A DNA stretch of 34,537 nt, taken from the NCBI GenBank assembly GCA_021739765.1, contig JAIPBD010000033.1, forward strand, positions 1-34,537, written 5' to 3'. Shown piece by piece: positions 18,204 to 27,997 of the stretch. Position numbers and translations under genes: made by a program. Source of the DNA: Melioribacteraceae bacterium (GTDB lineage Bacteria > Bacteroidota > Ignavibacteria > Ignavibacteriales > Melioribacteraceae). Each line of letters opens with the position of its first letter. Positions within the stretch are counted from its first letter, which is position 1. Below the pieces are notes generated by a model. The model saw only the letters and a program-made list of their open reading frames with translations, ran no database searches and was not told the origin of the DNA.

Positions 18204-21200
18204 ATGACAGATAGCGATAAAAAAATTCCGGAAAAAATAAACAAATGGAATTTGGTTTTACTGGCCACTCTACTTGTTGCGGTTATCGTAACCGGTGGTT
18301 GGTTTTATTACAATTATCAAGCAAGTATAATTAAAGAAAATAAACACCAGGAAATTAAGGCGATTTCTGAATTAAAATTAGATCAGATTATTTATTGGCA
18401 AAATGAAAGAAAGAGTGATATTAAAGTTGTGTCTAATTTACTATCGATCATAAAATCAGTTGAACTATGGCAGGCAACTAAATCTGATAATGCATTGGCG
18501 AATATTGTAGACTACCTCGAATCTGTAAAAGAGACATATAACTATCATGATATTTTGATCACAACCCCAAACGGAGAATTAATTCTTTCTTTGTCTCCGG
18601 AAGAAAAAAGCAGTTTAGCCATTCCTCATTCCACGATAAAGGAATCCGCCGAAACGAAAAACATTGTTTTTTCACCGCTCTATATACACGAAGAAAAAAA
18701 TGAAATACATTATGATTTAACCGCTCCTATTCTTGACCGGAATAATGAAGTATTGGCAATTATGTTATTCCGGATGCTTCCGGAAGATTATTTATACCCC
18801 TTAATCCATTCATGGCCAACGTCGGATAAATCAGCCGAAACACTTATCGCCAGGCAAGAATCCGACGGTGTTCTATTTCTGAATGAACTTCGTCATAAAA
18901 AAAATACGACTTTAAAGCTGCATCTCCCGCTTTCAAGGATGGAGCTTCCTATTGTGCAAGCGGCAAAAGGATATAGAGGAGTTTGGGAAGGTAAAGATTA
19001 TCGGGGAGTTGAGGTTCTTTCCTACGTCTCCGATATTCCGGGCACGCCCTGGTACATGGTTACTAAAGTAGATGAAACCGAAATTTATGCCGAGTTAAAT
19101 TTTCTTGCGGTTGTTGTATCGTTATTTACACTTTTCCTTTTGATTCTTACAGGAGCCGGTTTTGCCGGGATTTATTCATCCAGACAAAAAAATGTTTTTA
19201 AAGCGCTCTTTCTAAAAGAAAAAGAGTACAGCGAAAACCTCGAGGAGTTCAGGACCATCCTTTACAGCATCGGTGACGCGGTAATTACAACGGATATAAA
19301 CGGAAGAGTTCGAGAATTAAATCCACGCGCTGAAAAACTGACCGGTTGGAAAAAAGAAGAGGCAATCGGTGAAAATCATAATGTTGTTTTTAGACTGATA
19401 GATGAAAAAACGAGGGAATCTCTCGGTGATCCGTTTCGGATGGCAATGGCCGAGGGAAAACCGATCGATTCCGCAAAAAATACCGCGCTAATTGCAAAGG
19501 ATGGAGTTGAAATTCCAATCTCTGAAAGGGCGGCTCCTATTAATAATTTGGACGGAGAGAACATCGGTGTCGTTTTTGTTTTTAGGGATCAAACCGAGGA
19601 AAGAAAAACACAAGCGGCAATATTACTAAATGAAGAAAGATATCGAGGACTTTTCCATAGTATTGCCGATGCTATTCTCGTCGCCAATACGGATAGAGAA
19701 ATTATTGATTGTAATAAAGGATTTGAAAAACTGTTTGGTTATTCCAAATCCGAAATTTTAGGAACAAAAACCTCGCGATTATATCATTCTCAGGAAGAGT
19801 TTGAAAAGATGGGCGCGGAATTAAAACAACACTCCTTCGATGAACCGTTTCTGTACCCGATTAAATATATCGACAAATCCGGAAAAGTTTTTGTCGGGGA
19901 AACTTCTGTCTATTTCATTAAAGATGAACAAAACCAAACCGCCGGCATTGTCGGAATAGTTCGTGACATAAGCGACAAATTAGAAAAAGAAGTTAAGTTA
20001 GCCGAGAGTGAAAAGAAATTTAGAAATTTATTCAATTCAGTCTCCATTCCTCTTTCTTATGTCAAAAGCGATGGAACAATAGAATCGTTAAACAACCGTT
20101 TTGTAGAAGTATTAGGTTATACACTGAATGATATGCCGGTTATTGACAGATGGTGGGAGTTGGCTTATCCGGATAAAAATTACCGCGAATGGGTAATGCG
20201 TAATTGGTCGGAAGCTGTCCAAAAATCAATTGAGGAAGGCACTGATATTAAATCCGATATTTACAACGTGAGGTGCAAAAATGGAGTCATTAAAAATTTT
20301 ATAGTTGCCGGAGTAACAATTGAAAGTGATGTGCTCACGACATTTATTGATGTTACTGAGCAAAAAGCAGCCGAGAAAAAACTGGTTGAAGAAAATGAAT
20401 TTACAGAATCCGTAATTAACTCCATGCCCGGCATTTTTTATCTTTTTAATCAACAAGGGAAATTTATTAAATGGAATAATACTTTAGCCGACCTTTCCGG
20501 AATACCTTTCAAAGATGTTGCCCAAAAATCTCCGCTTGAAATAATCGCTCCGCATCATCGGGAAATAATTCAAAACGCTATAGAAACTGTATTTGCCGAG
20601 GGTGAAGTTTTTGTTGAGGCTGATTTCCTTGCTTTCGGAAGAGAAAATATTCCGTTTTACTTTACCGGAATTCGAATTATCCGAAACGGTGAACCGCTTT
20701 TACTTGGTGTTGGAATCGACATCTCAAAACGGAAAAAAGCCTTGGAAGAGCTAAAAAAAGTAGCCGCCGAATTAAAACGTTCAAATCAAGAACTTGAACA
20801 ATTTGCTTATGTCGCTTCGCATGATCTTCAGGAACCGCTTAGAATGGTATCGAGTTATACACAGCTTTTGGCCAAAAGGTATTCCGACAAATTGGATCGT
20901 GACGCAAAAGATTTTATCGGGTTTGCGGTTGACGGCGCTTCGAGAATGCAGACATTAATTCAAGATTTACTTCAATTTTCACGCGTCACAACAAAAGGTA
21001 AACCCTTCGCAAAAGTAGATTTTGAGGATGTTGTACAGCAAGCATTGCTAAACTTAAAAAATGTTGTGGAAACTTCGAATGCAATTGTGATCAAATTTAA
21101 TATGCCTTTCGTTATTGGTGATTTTGGACAGTTGGTAAGATTGGTCCAGAATCTGATCGGTAACTCAATAAAATATATCCACAACGTAACTCCTGAAATT

Positions 21201-21455
21201 GAAATTAGTTACGAGGAACTGGAATCTGAACATCATTTCTTAGTTGAAGATAATGGAATTGGAATCGCGCCGGAATTTCAGAGCAGGATCTTTGAAATAT
21301 TCGAGCGTCTCCATACAAAGGATAAATTTGAAGGCACCGGCATCGGATTAGCGGTATGTAAAAAAATTGTGGAAAGACACGGCGGTAAAATCTGGGTGGA
21401 ATCAGAATTAGAGAACGGATCAATTTTTCATTTTACTATTTCAAAAAATTTATGA
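18204..21455 (+). CDS. Membrane-bound Cache-like/PAS histidine kinase
   Basis: A membrane kinase of 1083 residues from the preferred start. An ATG at 18171 adds 11 residues and directly follows the previous stop codon, but the ATG at 18204 has GGGAAA just before it. Numbering from 18171: membrane helix about 28-49, an extracytoplasmic region of about 255 residues resembling a double-Cache sensor (ITTPNGELILSLS, YDLTAPILDRNNEVLAIMLF, PGTPWYMVTKVDETEIY), and membrane helix about 308-333. PAS domains follow at about 358-480, 487-605, 615-735 and 742-857. HisKA has H884 in [20 protein letters not shown], and the ATPase domain has DNGIGIAPEFQ and GTGIGLAVCKKIVERHGG. The third and fourth PAS domains are close relatives of two in the preceding kinase. 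Its stop overlaps the next start by four bases, so it belongs to one operon with its neighbours. Confidence 0.9.
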   Translation: MTDSDKKIPEKINKWNLVLLATLLVAVIVTGGWFYYNYQASIIKENKHQEIKAISELKLDQIIYWQNERKSDIKVVSNLLSIIKSVELWQATKSDNALANIVDYLESVKETYNYHDILITTPNGELILSLSPEEKSSLAIPHSTIKESAETKNIVFSPLYIHEEKNEIHYDLTAPILDRNNEVLAIMLFRMLPEDYLYPLIHSWPTSDKSAETLIARQESDGVLFLNELRHKKNTTLKLHLPLSRMELPIVQAAKGYRGVWEGKDYRGVEVLSYVSDIPGTPWYMVTKVDETEIYAELNFLAVVVSLFTLFLLILTGAGFAGIYSSRQKNVFKALFLKEKEYSENLEEFRTILYSIGDAVITTDINGRVRELNPRAEKLTGWKKEEAIGENHNVVFRLIDEKTRESLGDPFRMAMAEGKPIDSAKNTALIAKDGVEIPISERAAPINNLDGENIGVVFVFRDQTEERKTQAAILLNEERYRGLFHSIADAILVANTDREIIDCNKGFEKLFGYSKSEILGTKTSRLYHSQEEFEKMGAELKQHSFDEPFLYPIKYIDKSGKVFVGETSVYFIKDEQNQTAGIVGIVRDISDKLEKEVKLAESEKKFRNLFNSVSIPLSYVKSDGTIESLNNRFVEVLGYTLNDMPVIDRWWELAYPDKNYREWVMRNWSEAVQKSIEEGTDIKSDIYNVRCKNGVIKNFIVAGVTIESDVLTTFIDVTEQKAAEKKLVEENEFTESVINSMPGIFYLFNQQGKFIKWNNTLADLSGIPFKDVAQKSPLEIIAPHHREIIQNAIETVFAEGEVFVEADFLAFGRENIPFYFTGIRIIRNGEPLLLGVGIDISKRKKALEELKKVAAELKRSNQELEQFAYVASHDLQEPLRMVSSYTQLLAKRYSDKLDRDAKDFIGFAVDGASRMQTLIQDLLQFSRVTTKGKPFAKVDFEDVVQQALLNLKNVVETSNAIVIKFNMPFVIGDFGQLVRLVQNLIGNSIKYIHNVTPEIEISYEELESEHHFLVEDNGIGIAPEFQSRIFEIFERLHTKDKFEGTGIGLAVCKKIVERHGGKIWVESELENGSIFHFTISKNL

Positions 21456-22999
21456 GCGGAACAAAACTAAATATTCTCCGAAGACGAATTAACATCTGTC
21501 TCGGTTTGTCGTTGACAATTATGGTGTGCCTCGCTATAACATTTATTTATGGATATAGTCATCAAAAAATACTGGAGAAAGCCTCAGAAAACAGACACTT
21601 TTCATATTTATTAGCCGATCAACTGAGACAAAGTTCTGATGATTTGACTCGTATGGTAAGAATGTATTCGGTAACCGGGGACACTTTATATAAAAACCAA
21701 TTCTTTCAAGTACTTAAAATTCGCAAAGGTTTGCAGAAGCGGCCGGATAATTACCATCGAATTTATTGGAACTTCATGATCGATAAAAATTCGGTGCCAC
21801 CATCCGACAATTTGGATTCAATCGCGCTGGATGAATTATTTAGAAAAGCCGGGTTTACCAAAGAGGAATTATTGCTTCTTTACAAAGCCGAAAAATTATC
21901 CGATGAGCTTGTTGAGCTTGAAGTACAATCATTTAACGCGATGGAAGGAAAATTTAAGGATTCAAATGGTTTATATACGGTATTAAAAAAGCCCGACTAC
22001 CATTTTGCGATTGAGATTGTGCATGGTGAAAAATATAACAAAGCCAAAGCAGGAATAATGTTGCCGATAAACGAGTTTTATTCACTTCTCGATAAACGAA
22101 CGAAAAAAGCGGTTGATAAAGAGGAAAATATTGTTCAAAAAGTAATTGTTTCGCTCATAGTTGAAGTGTTATTTGCGACTTTTTTAATGGTCTTTTTACT
22201 CTACACCGGTAAAAAATATTACCTGGAGATTGTAAATTATTTAAAGGAAGAAGTAGAAATCAAAACCAATGAATTAGCTCTCTCCCAAAAATCCTTAGAA
22301 CAAAAAAACAAAGAATTAATTCGTTCGAATAATGAATTGCAGCACTTCGCGTATGTGGCTTCACACGATTTACAAGAACCGCTTCGAATGGTTTCGAGTT
22401 ATACAGCTCTTTTAGAAAGACGTTATTCTGATAAACTTGATCAACCGGCAAAAGATTTTATTCATTTTGCGGTTGACGGTGCAGAACGAATGCAAACTTT
22501 GATAAATGATCTTCTTCAATACTCGCGCGTAACAACAAAAGGTAAGGAGTTCGAAGAGTTCTTTTTACACGATGCCTACCAAAATGCTTTGGAAAATATT
22601 AAAATGAAAATTACCGAAAGCCAAGCGCAAATTGCCACTATCAATTTTCCAACTGTACGAGGAGATATTGGTCAGATAACTCGTTTATTTCAAAATTTAA
22701 TAACTAATGCAATCAACTATCGATCAATTGACAGTCCGGTAATCAAAATCGATTGCGTTGAAACCGGGAGTGAAATTAGAATTTCCGTAAAAGATAACGG
22801 CATCGGAATCGATCAAAAATTCCATGAGAGAATCTTTAAAATATTTCAAAGGCTTCATTCCAGAGAAACACATGCCGGCACGGGGATTGGATTGGCGATC
22901 TGCAGAAAGATAGTAGAAAGGCATGGCGGTACTATTTGGGTTGAATCGAAACTTGGAGAAGGAAGCACTTTCTGTTTTACTTTGCCAAAAGGAGTATAG
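21452..22999 (+). CDS. Membrane-bound histidine kinase with helical periplasmic sensor
   Basis: A 515-residue kinase. A membrane helix at about 14-35 and another at about 230-252 bracket an extracytoplasmic, mostly helical domain of about 195 residues. It contains ADQLRQSSDDLTRMVRMYSV and PDNYHRIYWNF, a pattern I associate with helical-bundle sensors of FCB-group receptors (from memory; family name not certain). A coiled coil (about 265-295) leads to HisKA with H305 in [20 protein letters not shown], then an ATPase domain with QNLITNAINYR, DNGIGIDQKF and [18 protein letters not shown]. It has no PAS domain, unlike the other members of the cluster. The ATG overlaps the previous stop codon (ATGA), and the stop overlaps the next start by one base. 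Confidence 0.9.
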   Translation: MSGTKLNILRRRINICLGLSLTIMVCLAITFIYGYSHQKILEKASENRHFSYLLADQLRQSSDDLTRMVRMYSVTGDTLYKNQFFQVLKIRKGLQKRPDNYHRIYWNFMIDKNSVPPSDNLDSIALDELFRKAGFTKEELLLLYKAEKLSDELVELEVQSFNAMEGKFKDSNGLYTVLKKPDYHFAIEIVHGEKYNKAKAGIMLPINEFYSLLDKRTKKAVDKEENIVQKVIVSLIVEVLFATFLMVFLLYTGKKYYLEIVNYLKEEVEIKTNELALSQKSLEQKNKELIRSNNELQHFAYVASHDLQEPLRMVSSYTALLERRYSDKLDQPAKDFIHFAVDGAERMQTLINDLLQYSRVTTKGKEFEEFFLHDAYQNALENIKMKITESQAQIATINFPTVRGDIGQITRLFQNLITNAINYRSIDSPVIKIDCVETGSEIRISVKDNGIGIDQKFHERIFKIFQRLHSRETHAGTGIGLAICRKIVERHGGTIWVESKLGEGSTFCFTLPKGV

Positions 23000-25623
23000 T
23001 GAAGAAAACATTTGTCAAATATCCCGAATACATAAAACTATCAGTTCTAACTTTTGGTATTTTTATTATTGTATATGTTATTGATAATTTCACTGATGGA
23101 ATTATACTCAATCACCACGGTCATTCGGCTATTGAAGCAATGGGCGGAATGGCGGCAATTGTAATGACATTTTTCTTGTTGCAAAGAAGTGATGAAAAAA
23201 ACGGCAAATATTATGTTATTCTGGCAGTCTCATTTTTTAGCCTGGCAGCCTTCGACATTTCCCACTCACTTACAGAAATCGGTGATAAATTTGTTTTTCT
23301 GCGGACGATGAGTGATCTCTTCGGCAGTTTCATCTTAATCTTGCTTTGGTTTTCATCCGTTCTGAAACTTGATCAAAAAAAGTACCAGAAGATTATTTTT
23401 TATACAATAATTTCGCTCTGTATTATTTTTTCGATAAGTACGCACGCGTTTTTGGACCTCATTCCTCCGATGATTTTGAATGGTTCTTTTACGCCCATTG
23501 CTTCAATATTGAATTTATTAAGTAGTTTTCTATTCCTGATCGCGGCCATAAAATTATTTATCATTTATCACCAAACTAATGAGAATGAGTTTTTCTTATT
23601 TGGAGCGGTTACTTTTCTATTTGCTATCGCCGGCTTCCTATTCCCGGTTTCTGATCCGTGGTATTATATTTGGTGGTTATGGCATTTAATCCGATTGGTT
23701 TCTTATGTAGTTCTGCTAACAATTGCGGTGAGGTCTTACTCCAAGAAAAACGAATCGCTCATTAAATCCATTAATGAAAAAAATATTCTCGAACAAGAAT
23801 TAAGGCAAAGTGAAGAAAAGCACAGATCGATATTTGAATCAAGTATTGATTCATTTATTATCACTGATTTTGATGGCCAGATAGTTGAAGCAAATCCCGC
23901 CGCTTGCAAATCGTACGGATATACGCACGCGGAAATGATATCCATGAATGCCTCGAAATTGATACACCCCGAGTATTTGCATGTTTTTGAACAATTCAAA
24001 AAAGATATAAAAGAACGAGGATCATTTATCGGGGAAAATGTTGAAATTGCAAAGGATGGTAAAATCATTTATTCAGAAATTCGAGGTTCGATAATTAATT
24101 TTAATAATAAATCCCACCTATTGGCAGTAATAAGGGATCTTTCGGAAAAGAAAAATATTGAACAAAGATTAGCTGAAAATGAAAAACGGTTCCAAATAAT
24201 ATTTAATAAAAATCCTGACGCGATATTCCTTGCCGAAGCGGATACCGGACTTATAGTTGACGCGAACCCCGCCGCCGAAGTTTTATTAAAAAAGAATCGC
24301 GATGAAATAATTGGCATTCATCAAAGATACCTTCATCCCGAGGATACGGCACAGGAGAATGAGGAAAAATTTAAGGAATGTTTAACTAATAACCTCGATC
24401 TGGTGCAGTCAGAAGTTATTGATTCGGAGAATAACAGAATACCGGTTGAAATAGCTATAGCGGTTCTCGAGCATCGTGAGAACATGTATCTGATCGGTAT
24501 TTTTAGAAATATCTCCGAACGAATTGAATCTCAGAATAGAATTTCGGAGGCACTCTCATTTAATGAGACTTTATTTGCCGAATCTCCGATTGGTAAGTTA
24601 GTTTACGATGGCGAAGGGCAGGCTATACTGGTGAACAAGATGGCTCAGGAAGTGTTGGAAACTGCTGAGAATGAAATCACAAAACATACGATGTATAATT
24701 TCCCAATTTGGCAATCAAGCAATGTTATAAATTTATTTGAGAGTATCTTAAACAATGGCGGTACCGAATCTCAGGGAATTGAATTCAAATCAAAATCCGG
24801 TGAAACAAAATACTTGGATTGTTCATTCAGTAAAATATCCAGGCTAAATAAACCTCATTTGTTGGTCATTTTAAAAGATATAAGTGAATTAAAAAGAACT
24901 GAAAAATCGATGAAGGATATGATCCTCAAACTGGAGATTTCCAACAAAGAATTGGAGCAATTCGCTTATGTAGCCTCTCACGATCTGCAAGAACCACTAC
25001 GAATGGTTTCAAGTTATACTCAACTGCTTCAAAAAAGATATAAAGGCAAATTGGATGAATCAGCGAATGAATTTATTCATTATGCGGTTGATGGAGCAAA
25101 CAGAATGCAGCTTCTGATAAACGATCCTCTTCAATTTTCAAGGGTTACAACAAAAGGATCACAGTTTGTTAAAACTGATTTGAATTCACTGGTTGGAAGC
25201 GCAATTGCTCAACTACAGGAGAATATTCAAAAGACCAACACTCTTATTGCGACATCCGAATTAACAACTATTTCTGTTGACAGCAAACAAATCAGGAGAG
25301 TTTTTATTAGTTTAATCGAGAACGCCATTAAGTATAAAAGTGAGAAGGATCCTATTATCAATATCACTGGAAGAATACTCGAAAATGAATATGAAGTTTC
25401 AATTGCCGATAACGGTATTGGAGTTTCGCCAGCCTACGCCAAAAAAATATTCGAAATTTTTGAAAGATTACATTCAAATGATAAGTACACCGGAACCGGA
25501 ATCGGACTTGCCATTTGCAAAAGAATTATCGAACGCCACGGCGGCAATATTTGGGTGGAATCAACTTTAGGAAAAGGAAGCACATTTAAATTTACAATTT
25601 CAAATAATATTTCAGAGGTGTAA
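22999..25623 (+). CDS. Polytopic-membrane PAS histidine kinase (MASE-like)
   Basis: An 874-residue kinase starting with GTG, which shares a base with the previous stop (TAGTG); AAAAGGAG lies just upstream and decides this start. Residues about 10-245 form seven or eight membrane helices, with a hydrophilic signature [12 protein letters not shown] between two of them. It resembles integral-membrane MASE-type sensor regions, but I cannot fix the family. PAS domains are at about 270-384, 393-511 and 518-631. HisKA has H661 in [20 protein letters not shown], and the ATPase domain has [19 protein letters not shown] and [18 protein letters not shown]. One oddity: helix 2 of HisKA reads [10 protein letters not shown], with proline 710 where the three neighbouring kinases have leucine. 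It lies last in the run of overlapping kinase genes, two bases before the first Rcp1-like regulator. Confidence 0.9.
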   Translation: MKKTFVKYPEYIKLSVLTFGIFIIVYVIDNFTDGIILNHHGHSAIEAMGGMAAIVMTFFLLQRSDEKNGKYYVILAVSFFSLAAFDISHSLTEIGDKFVFLRTMSDLFGSFILILLWFSSVLKLDQKKYQKIIFYTIISLCIIFSISTHAFLDLIPPMILNGSFTPIASILNLLSSFLFLIAAIKLFIIYHQTNENEFFLFGAVTFLFAIAGFLFPVSDPWYYIWWLWHLIRLVSYVVLLTIAVRSYSKKNESLIKSINEKNILEQELRQSEEKHRSIFESSIDSFIITDFDGQIVEANPAACKSYGYTHAEMISMNASKLIHPEYLHVFEQFKKDIKERGSFIGENVEIAKDGKIIYSEIRGSIINFNNKSHLLAVIRDLSEKKNIEQRLAENEKRFQIIFNKNPDAIFLAEADTGLIVDANPAAEVLLKKNRDEIIGIHQRYLHPEDTAQENEEKFKECLTNNLDLVQSEVIDSENNRIPVEIAIAVLEHRENMYLIGIFRNISERIESQNRISEALSFNETLFAESPIGKLVYDGEGQAILVNKMAQEVLETAENEITKHTMYNFPIWQSSNVINLFESILNNGGTESQGIEFKSKSGETKYLDCSFSKISRLNKPHLLVILKDISELKRTEKSMKDMILKLEISNKELEQFAYVASHDLQEPLRMVSSYTQLLQKRYKGKLDESANEFIHYAVDGANRMQLLINDPLQFSRVTTKGSQFVKTDLNSLVGSAIAQLQENIQKTNTLIATSELTTISVDSKQIRRVFISLIENAIKYKSEKDPIINITGRILENEYEVSIADNGIGVSPAYAKKIFEIFERLHSNDKYTGTGIGLAICKRIIERHGGNIWVESTLGKGSTFKFTISNNISEV

Positions 25624-25625
25624 AA

Positions 25626-26075
25626 ATGTCAGATAACATAACAATGGTGCAGCCGGTAAATATTCTGCTTGTTGAAGACAATCCGGGTGACGCAAGACTT
25701 GCGCAGGAAGGACTGAAAGAGAGCAAATTAAATAATGAACTAAATATAGTTACAGATGGCGAACAAGCATTAGACTATCTACACAAACGAGGTAACTTTA
25801 AAGACGTAAAAACGCCGGACCTGATTCTCTTAGATCTTAACCTGCCTAAAATTGACGGAAGGGAAGTTCTGGCTGAAATAAAAAAAAATGAAAGATTAAA
25901 AACTATTCCTGTCGTTATTTTAACAACTTCTCAAGCTGAAGAGGACATTCTTAAAACTTATAGCCTACACGCAAATTGTTATATCTCCAAACCTCTCGAT
26001 CTTGATCAATTTATTAAAGTTGTCAGATCAATTGAAAATTTTTGGTTAACAATAGTAAAATTACCGCCAAAGTGA
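25626..26075 (+). CDS. Rcp1-like single-domain response regulator
   Basis: A 149-residue receiver of the Rcp1 type, which partners phytochrome-like kinases with SHDLQEPLR motifs in other bacteria. It has [10 protein letters not shown] with E18-D19, phospho-acceptor D70 in [13 protein letters not shown] at the T/S position, and the lysine in [11 protein letters not shown]. The C-terminal [10 protein letters not shown] is typical. There is no output domain. AGAGGTG overlaps the end of the preceding kinase gene and ends five bases before the ATG, so the two are probably translated together. Likely role: phosphate acceptor or phosphorelay carrier for the four SHDLQEPLR kinases upstream. Confidence 0.93.
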   Translation: MSDNITMVQPVNILLVEDNPGDARLAQEGLKESKLNNELNIVTDGEQALDYLHKRGNFKDVKTPDLILLDLNLPKIDGREVLAEIKKNERLKTIPVVILTTSQAEEDILKTYSLHANCYISKPLDLDQFIKVVRSIENFWLTIVKLPPK

Positions 26076-26118
26076 TGTAGTTAATTCGAATTAATCACAA
26101 ATGGGAAAGGAGCGACAA

Positions 26119-26565
26119 ATGAGAGAAACGAATGACTCAATATCGATTCTGTTAATAGAAGATAATGAAGGCGATATAAGGCTTACAAAAGAAGCTTTAT
26201 CAATGGGGAAAATAAAGAATAGTTTAACGGTACTGCACGATGGTGAAGAAGCAATAAAACATTTAAAAACACTTCGAAACGAAAACCCGAAAGTGTTACC
26301 CGACCTGGTGATACTGGATTTAAATTTGCCCGTAATCGATGGTTTGGAAGTTCTAAAATTTATTAAAAACGATAAAATTTTGGCGAAGCTTCCCGTTGTG
26401 GTACTTACAACTTCAAAAGACAATGATGATATTAAAAAGGCGTATTCTTATCACGCAAATAGTTTTATAACCAAACCGATTGATTGGGAACAATTTGTGG
26501 ATGTGATTAAATCCATTGAAGAATTTTGGTTATCCATAGTAAAACTTCCCCCGAGATCTGAATAG
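26119..26565 (+). CDS. Second Rcp1-like single-domain response regulator
   Basis: A 148-residue receiver homologous to the preceding gene. It has IEDNEGDIRL, phospho-acceptor D67 in LVILDLNLPV, TTSK, the lysine in FITKPIDWEQF, and the shared C-terminal FWLSIVKLPP. The start at 26119 is preferred over the ATG at 26101, because AAAGGAG lies six bases before it and the upstream ATG would place that site inside the gene. The two regulators are separated by 43 bases and look like an old tandem duplication. Which kinase each one serves cannot be told. Confidence 0.93.
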   Translation: MRETNDSISILLIEDNEGDIRLTKEALSMGKIKNSLTVLHDGEEAIKHLKTLRNENPKVLPDLVILDLNLPVIDGLEVLKFIKNDKILAKLPVVVLTTSKDNDDIKKAYSYHANSFITKPIDWEQFVDVIKSIEEFWLSIVKLPPRSE

Positions 26566-26589
26566 AAATTTAATTTAAGGATTCTTTGA

Positions 26590-26853
26590 AAAAGGAAATT
26601 AAAAGCCGATCTTTTAGAAATAAAAATCACCGACACAGGAATCGGAATCTCTGAAGAGTTTCTACCCGGAATGTTCAAAAATTTCGCCCAGGAGGAACAA
26701 GGGTATACAAGGAGATATGATGGAAGTGGTCTCGGATTATCGTTGGTTTCAGAATACGCGACACTTAATAATATATCTGTTGATGTTAAATCTAAAAAAG
26801 GTGCCGGATCAACATTTAGCCTTGTCTTTGGAATAAACAAAATCTCAAATTAA
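26590..26853 (+). pseudogene. C-terminal fragment of a histidine kinase ATPase domain
   Basis: After an in-frame stop at 26587-26589, an open frame of 87 codons encodes the end of an HATPase_c domain: ITDTGIGISEEFLPGMFKNF, then EEQGYTRRYDGSGLGLSLV, then KKGAGSTFSLVFG and a stop. The N box, the dimerisation domain and any sensor are missing, and the first ATG in frame (26671) lies after the DTGIGI box. So this is a remnant, not a working gene. Its EEQGYTRRYDGSGLGLSLV segment closely matches QEMHGYSRDYDGNGLGLALV in the kinase at 29972-33568, which suggests a lost relative of that gene. It fills the gap between the second Rcp1-like gene and the receiver-kinase at 26869. Confidence 0.85.
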
Positions 26854-26868
26854 TTATGAGAAGATCAA

Positions 26869-27987
26869 ATGGATCAAGAAGTGAAAATTTTATTGATTGA
26901 GGATAATCCGGGGGATGCCAGATTAATTGAAATATTGTTGGACGATGAAGATGATGAATATTTCAAAGTTTGGTGGGTTGATACCCTTACAAAAGCAAAA
27001 AATTTGATTTCCGAAATGAAGTTTGACGCGATTTTACTCGATCTTAACTTACCCGATTCATCCGGTATTATGACAGTTAAAGAAACTTGCCGCATCGCGC
27101 AACATGTTCCTATTATAATCCTAACCGGTAATAACGATCTTGAAATTTCAATGGATTCCCTCAGATGCGGCGCGCAAGATTATCTTGTAAAAGGAGAGTT
27201 TGACGACAACCTGTTAAAAAAATCTGTTTATCATGCTTATCAAAGAAACAAAATTAAACTTGAACTCGAGAAACGGGAAAAAGAACTTGAAATTGCCAAC
27301 GCCAACAAAGACAAATTATTTTCTATTATTTCTCATGATATCCGCTCCCCTTTTAATTCTATTCTCGGGTATTTGGAGATTTTTCACGAAAACATTAACG
27401 ACCTGACTCCAAAAGAGATCTCCGAATATTCGGGTAGCCTTTTGGATTCCGCACGGATTGTAATGGGATTAATTCAAAATTTATTTAATTGGTCAAGAAT
27501 TCAGCGTGGTAAAATCGAAATAAACCCCCAAGATATTAATCTGAGTGAGATATTGGATCAAATCGTTCAACTCTATGAAGGAAATGCCGCCCAGAAGCAA
27601 TTAAAAATTCTAAAAAACTTTGAAAACAACTTGAGAATTCGCGGTGACCAGGACTTGCTGGATACTGTGGTTAGAAATCTGTTAAATAATGCCATCAAGT
27701 TTACCCCTAAAAACGGGCAAATTAGTCTAAATGTAGAGAGTGACCCGATTAACATTACTATCGAAATTCAAGATTCGGGAATCGGAATTGAGGAAGAAAA
27801 AATTAGCACAATTTTAAGCAGCGGAAATTTTGAATCAACCGCAGGAACAGAAAATGAAATGGGCTCAGGATTGGGACTCGCAGTTTGCCAAGAATTAATT
27901 AAATTACAGAAGGGCAAGTTAGTAATCGAAAGCACTCAAAATATTGGTTCGAAATTTTCCGTTATAATACCGCGAGAATTGAATTAG
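26869..27987 (+). CDS. Receiver-histidine kinase fusion (REC-HisKA-HATPase)
   Basis: A 372-residue soluble protein. The receiver domain (about 5-122) has [10 protein letters not shown], phospho-acceptor D58 in [13 protein letters not shown], and the lysine in YLVKGEF. HisKA (about 145-213) has H156 in FSIISHDIRSPFNSILGYLEI. The ATPase domain (about 255-372) has RNLLNNAIKFTPKNG, DSGIGIEEE and GSGLGLAVCQELI. An N-terminal receiver lets another kinase switch this kinase on or off, so it probably sits in the middle of a phosphorelay. The dimerisation domain is closely related to that of the next gene (KDK-FSIISHD-...-GYLEI). The gap to the next gene is 10 bases. The ribosome site is weak. Confidence 0.92.
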   Translation: MDQEVKILLIEDNPGDARLIEILLDDEDDEYFKVWWVDTLTKAKNLISEMKFDAILLDLNLPDSSGIMTVKETCRIAQHVPIIILTGNNDLEISMDSLRCGAQDYLVKGEFDDNLLKKSVYHAYQRNKIKLELEKREKELEIANANKDKLFSIISHDIRSPFNSILGYLEIFHENINDLTPKEISEYSGSLLDSARIVMGLIQNLFNWSRIQRGKIEINPQDINLSEILDQIVQLYEGNAAQKQLKILKNFENNLRIRGDQDLLDTVVRNLLNNAIKFTPKNGQISLNVESDPINITIEIQDSGIGIEEEKISTILSSGNFESTAGTENEMGSGLGLAVCQELIKLQKGKLVIESTQNIGSKFSVIIPRELN

Positions 27988-27997
27988 AAAAAATTTT

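Noticed and set aside
26101-26118. ATG at 26101 as start of the second Rcp1-like regulator
   Set aside because: It would put the strong AAAGGAG site inside the gene; the ATG at 26119 is correctly spaced from that site.
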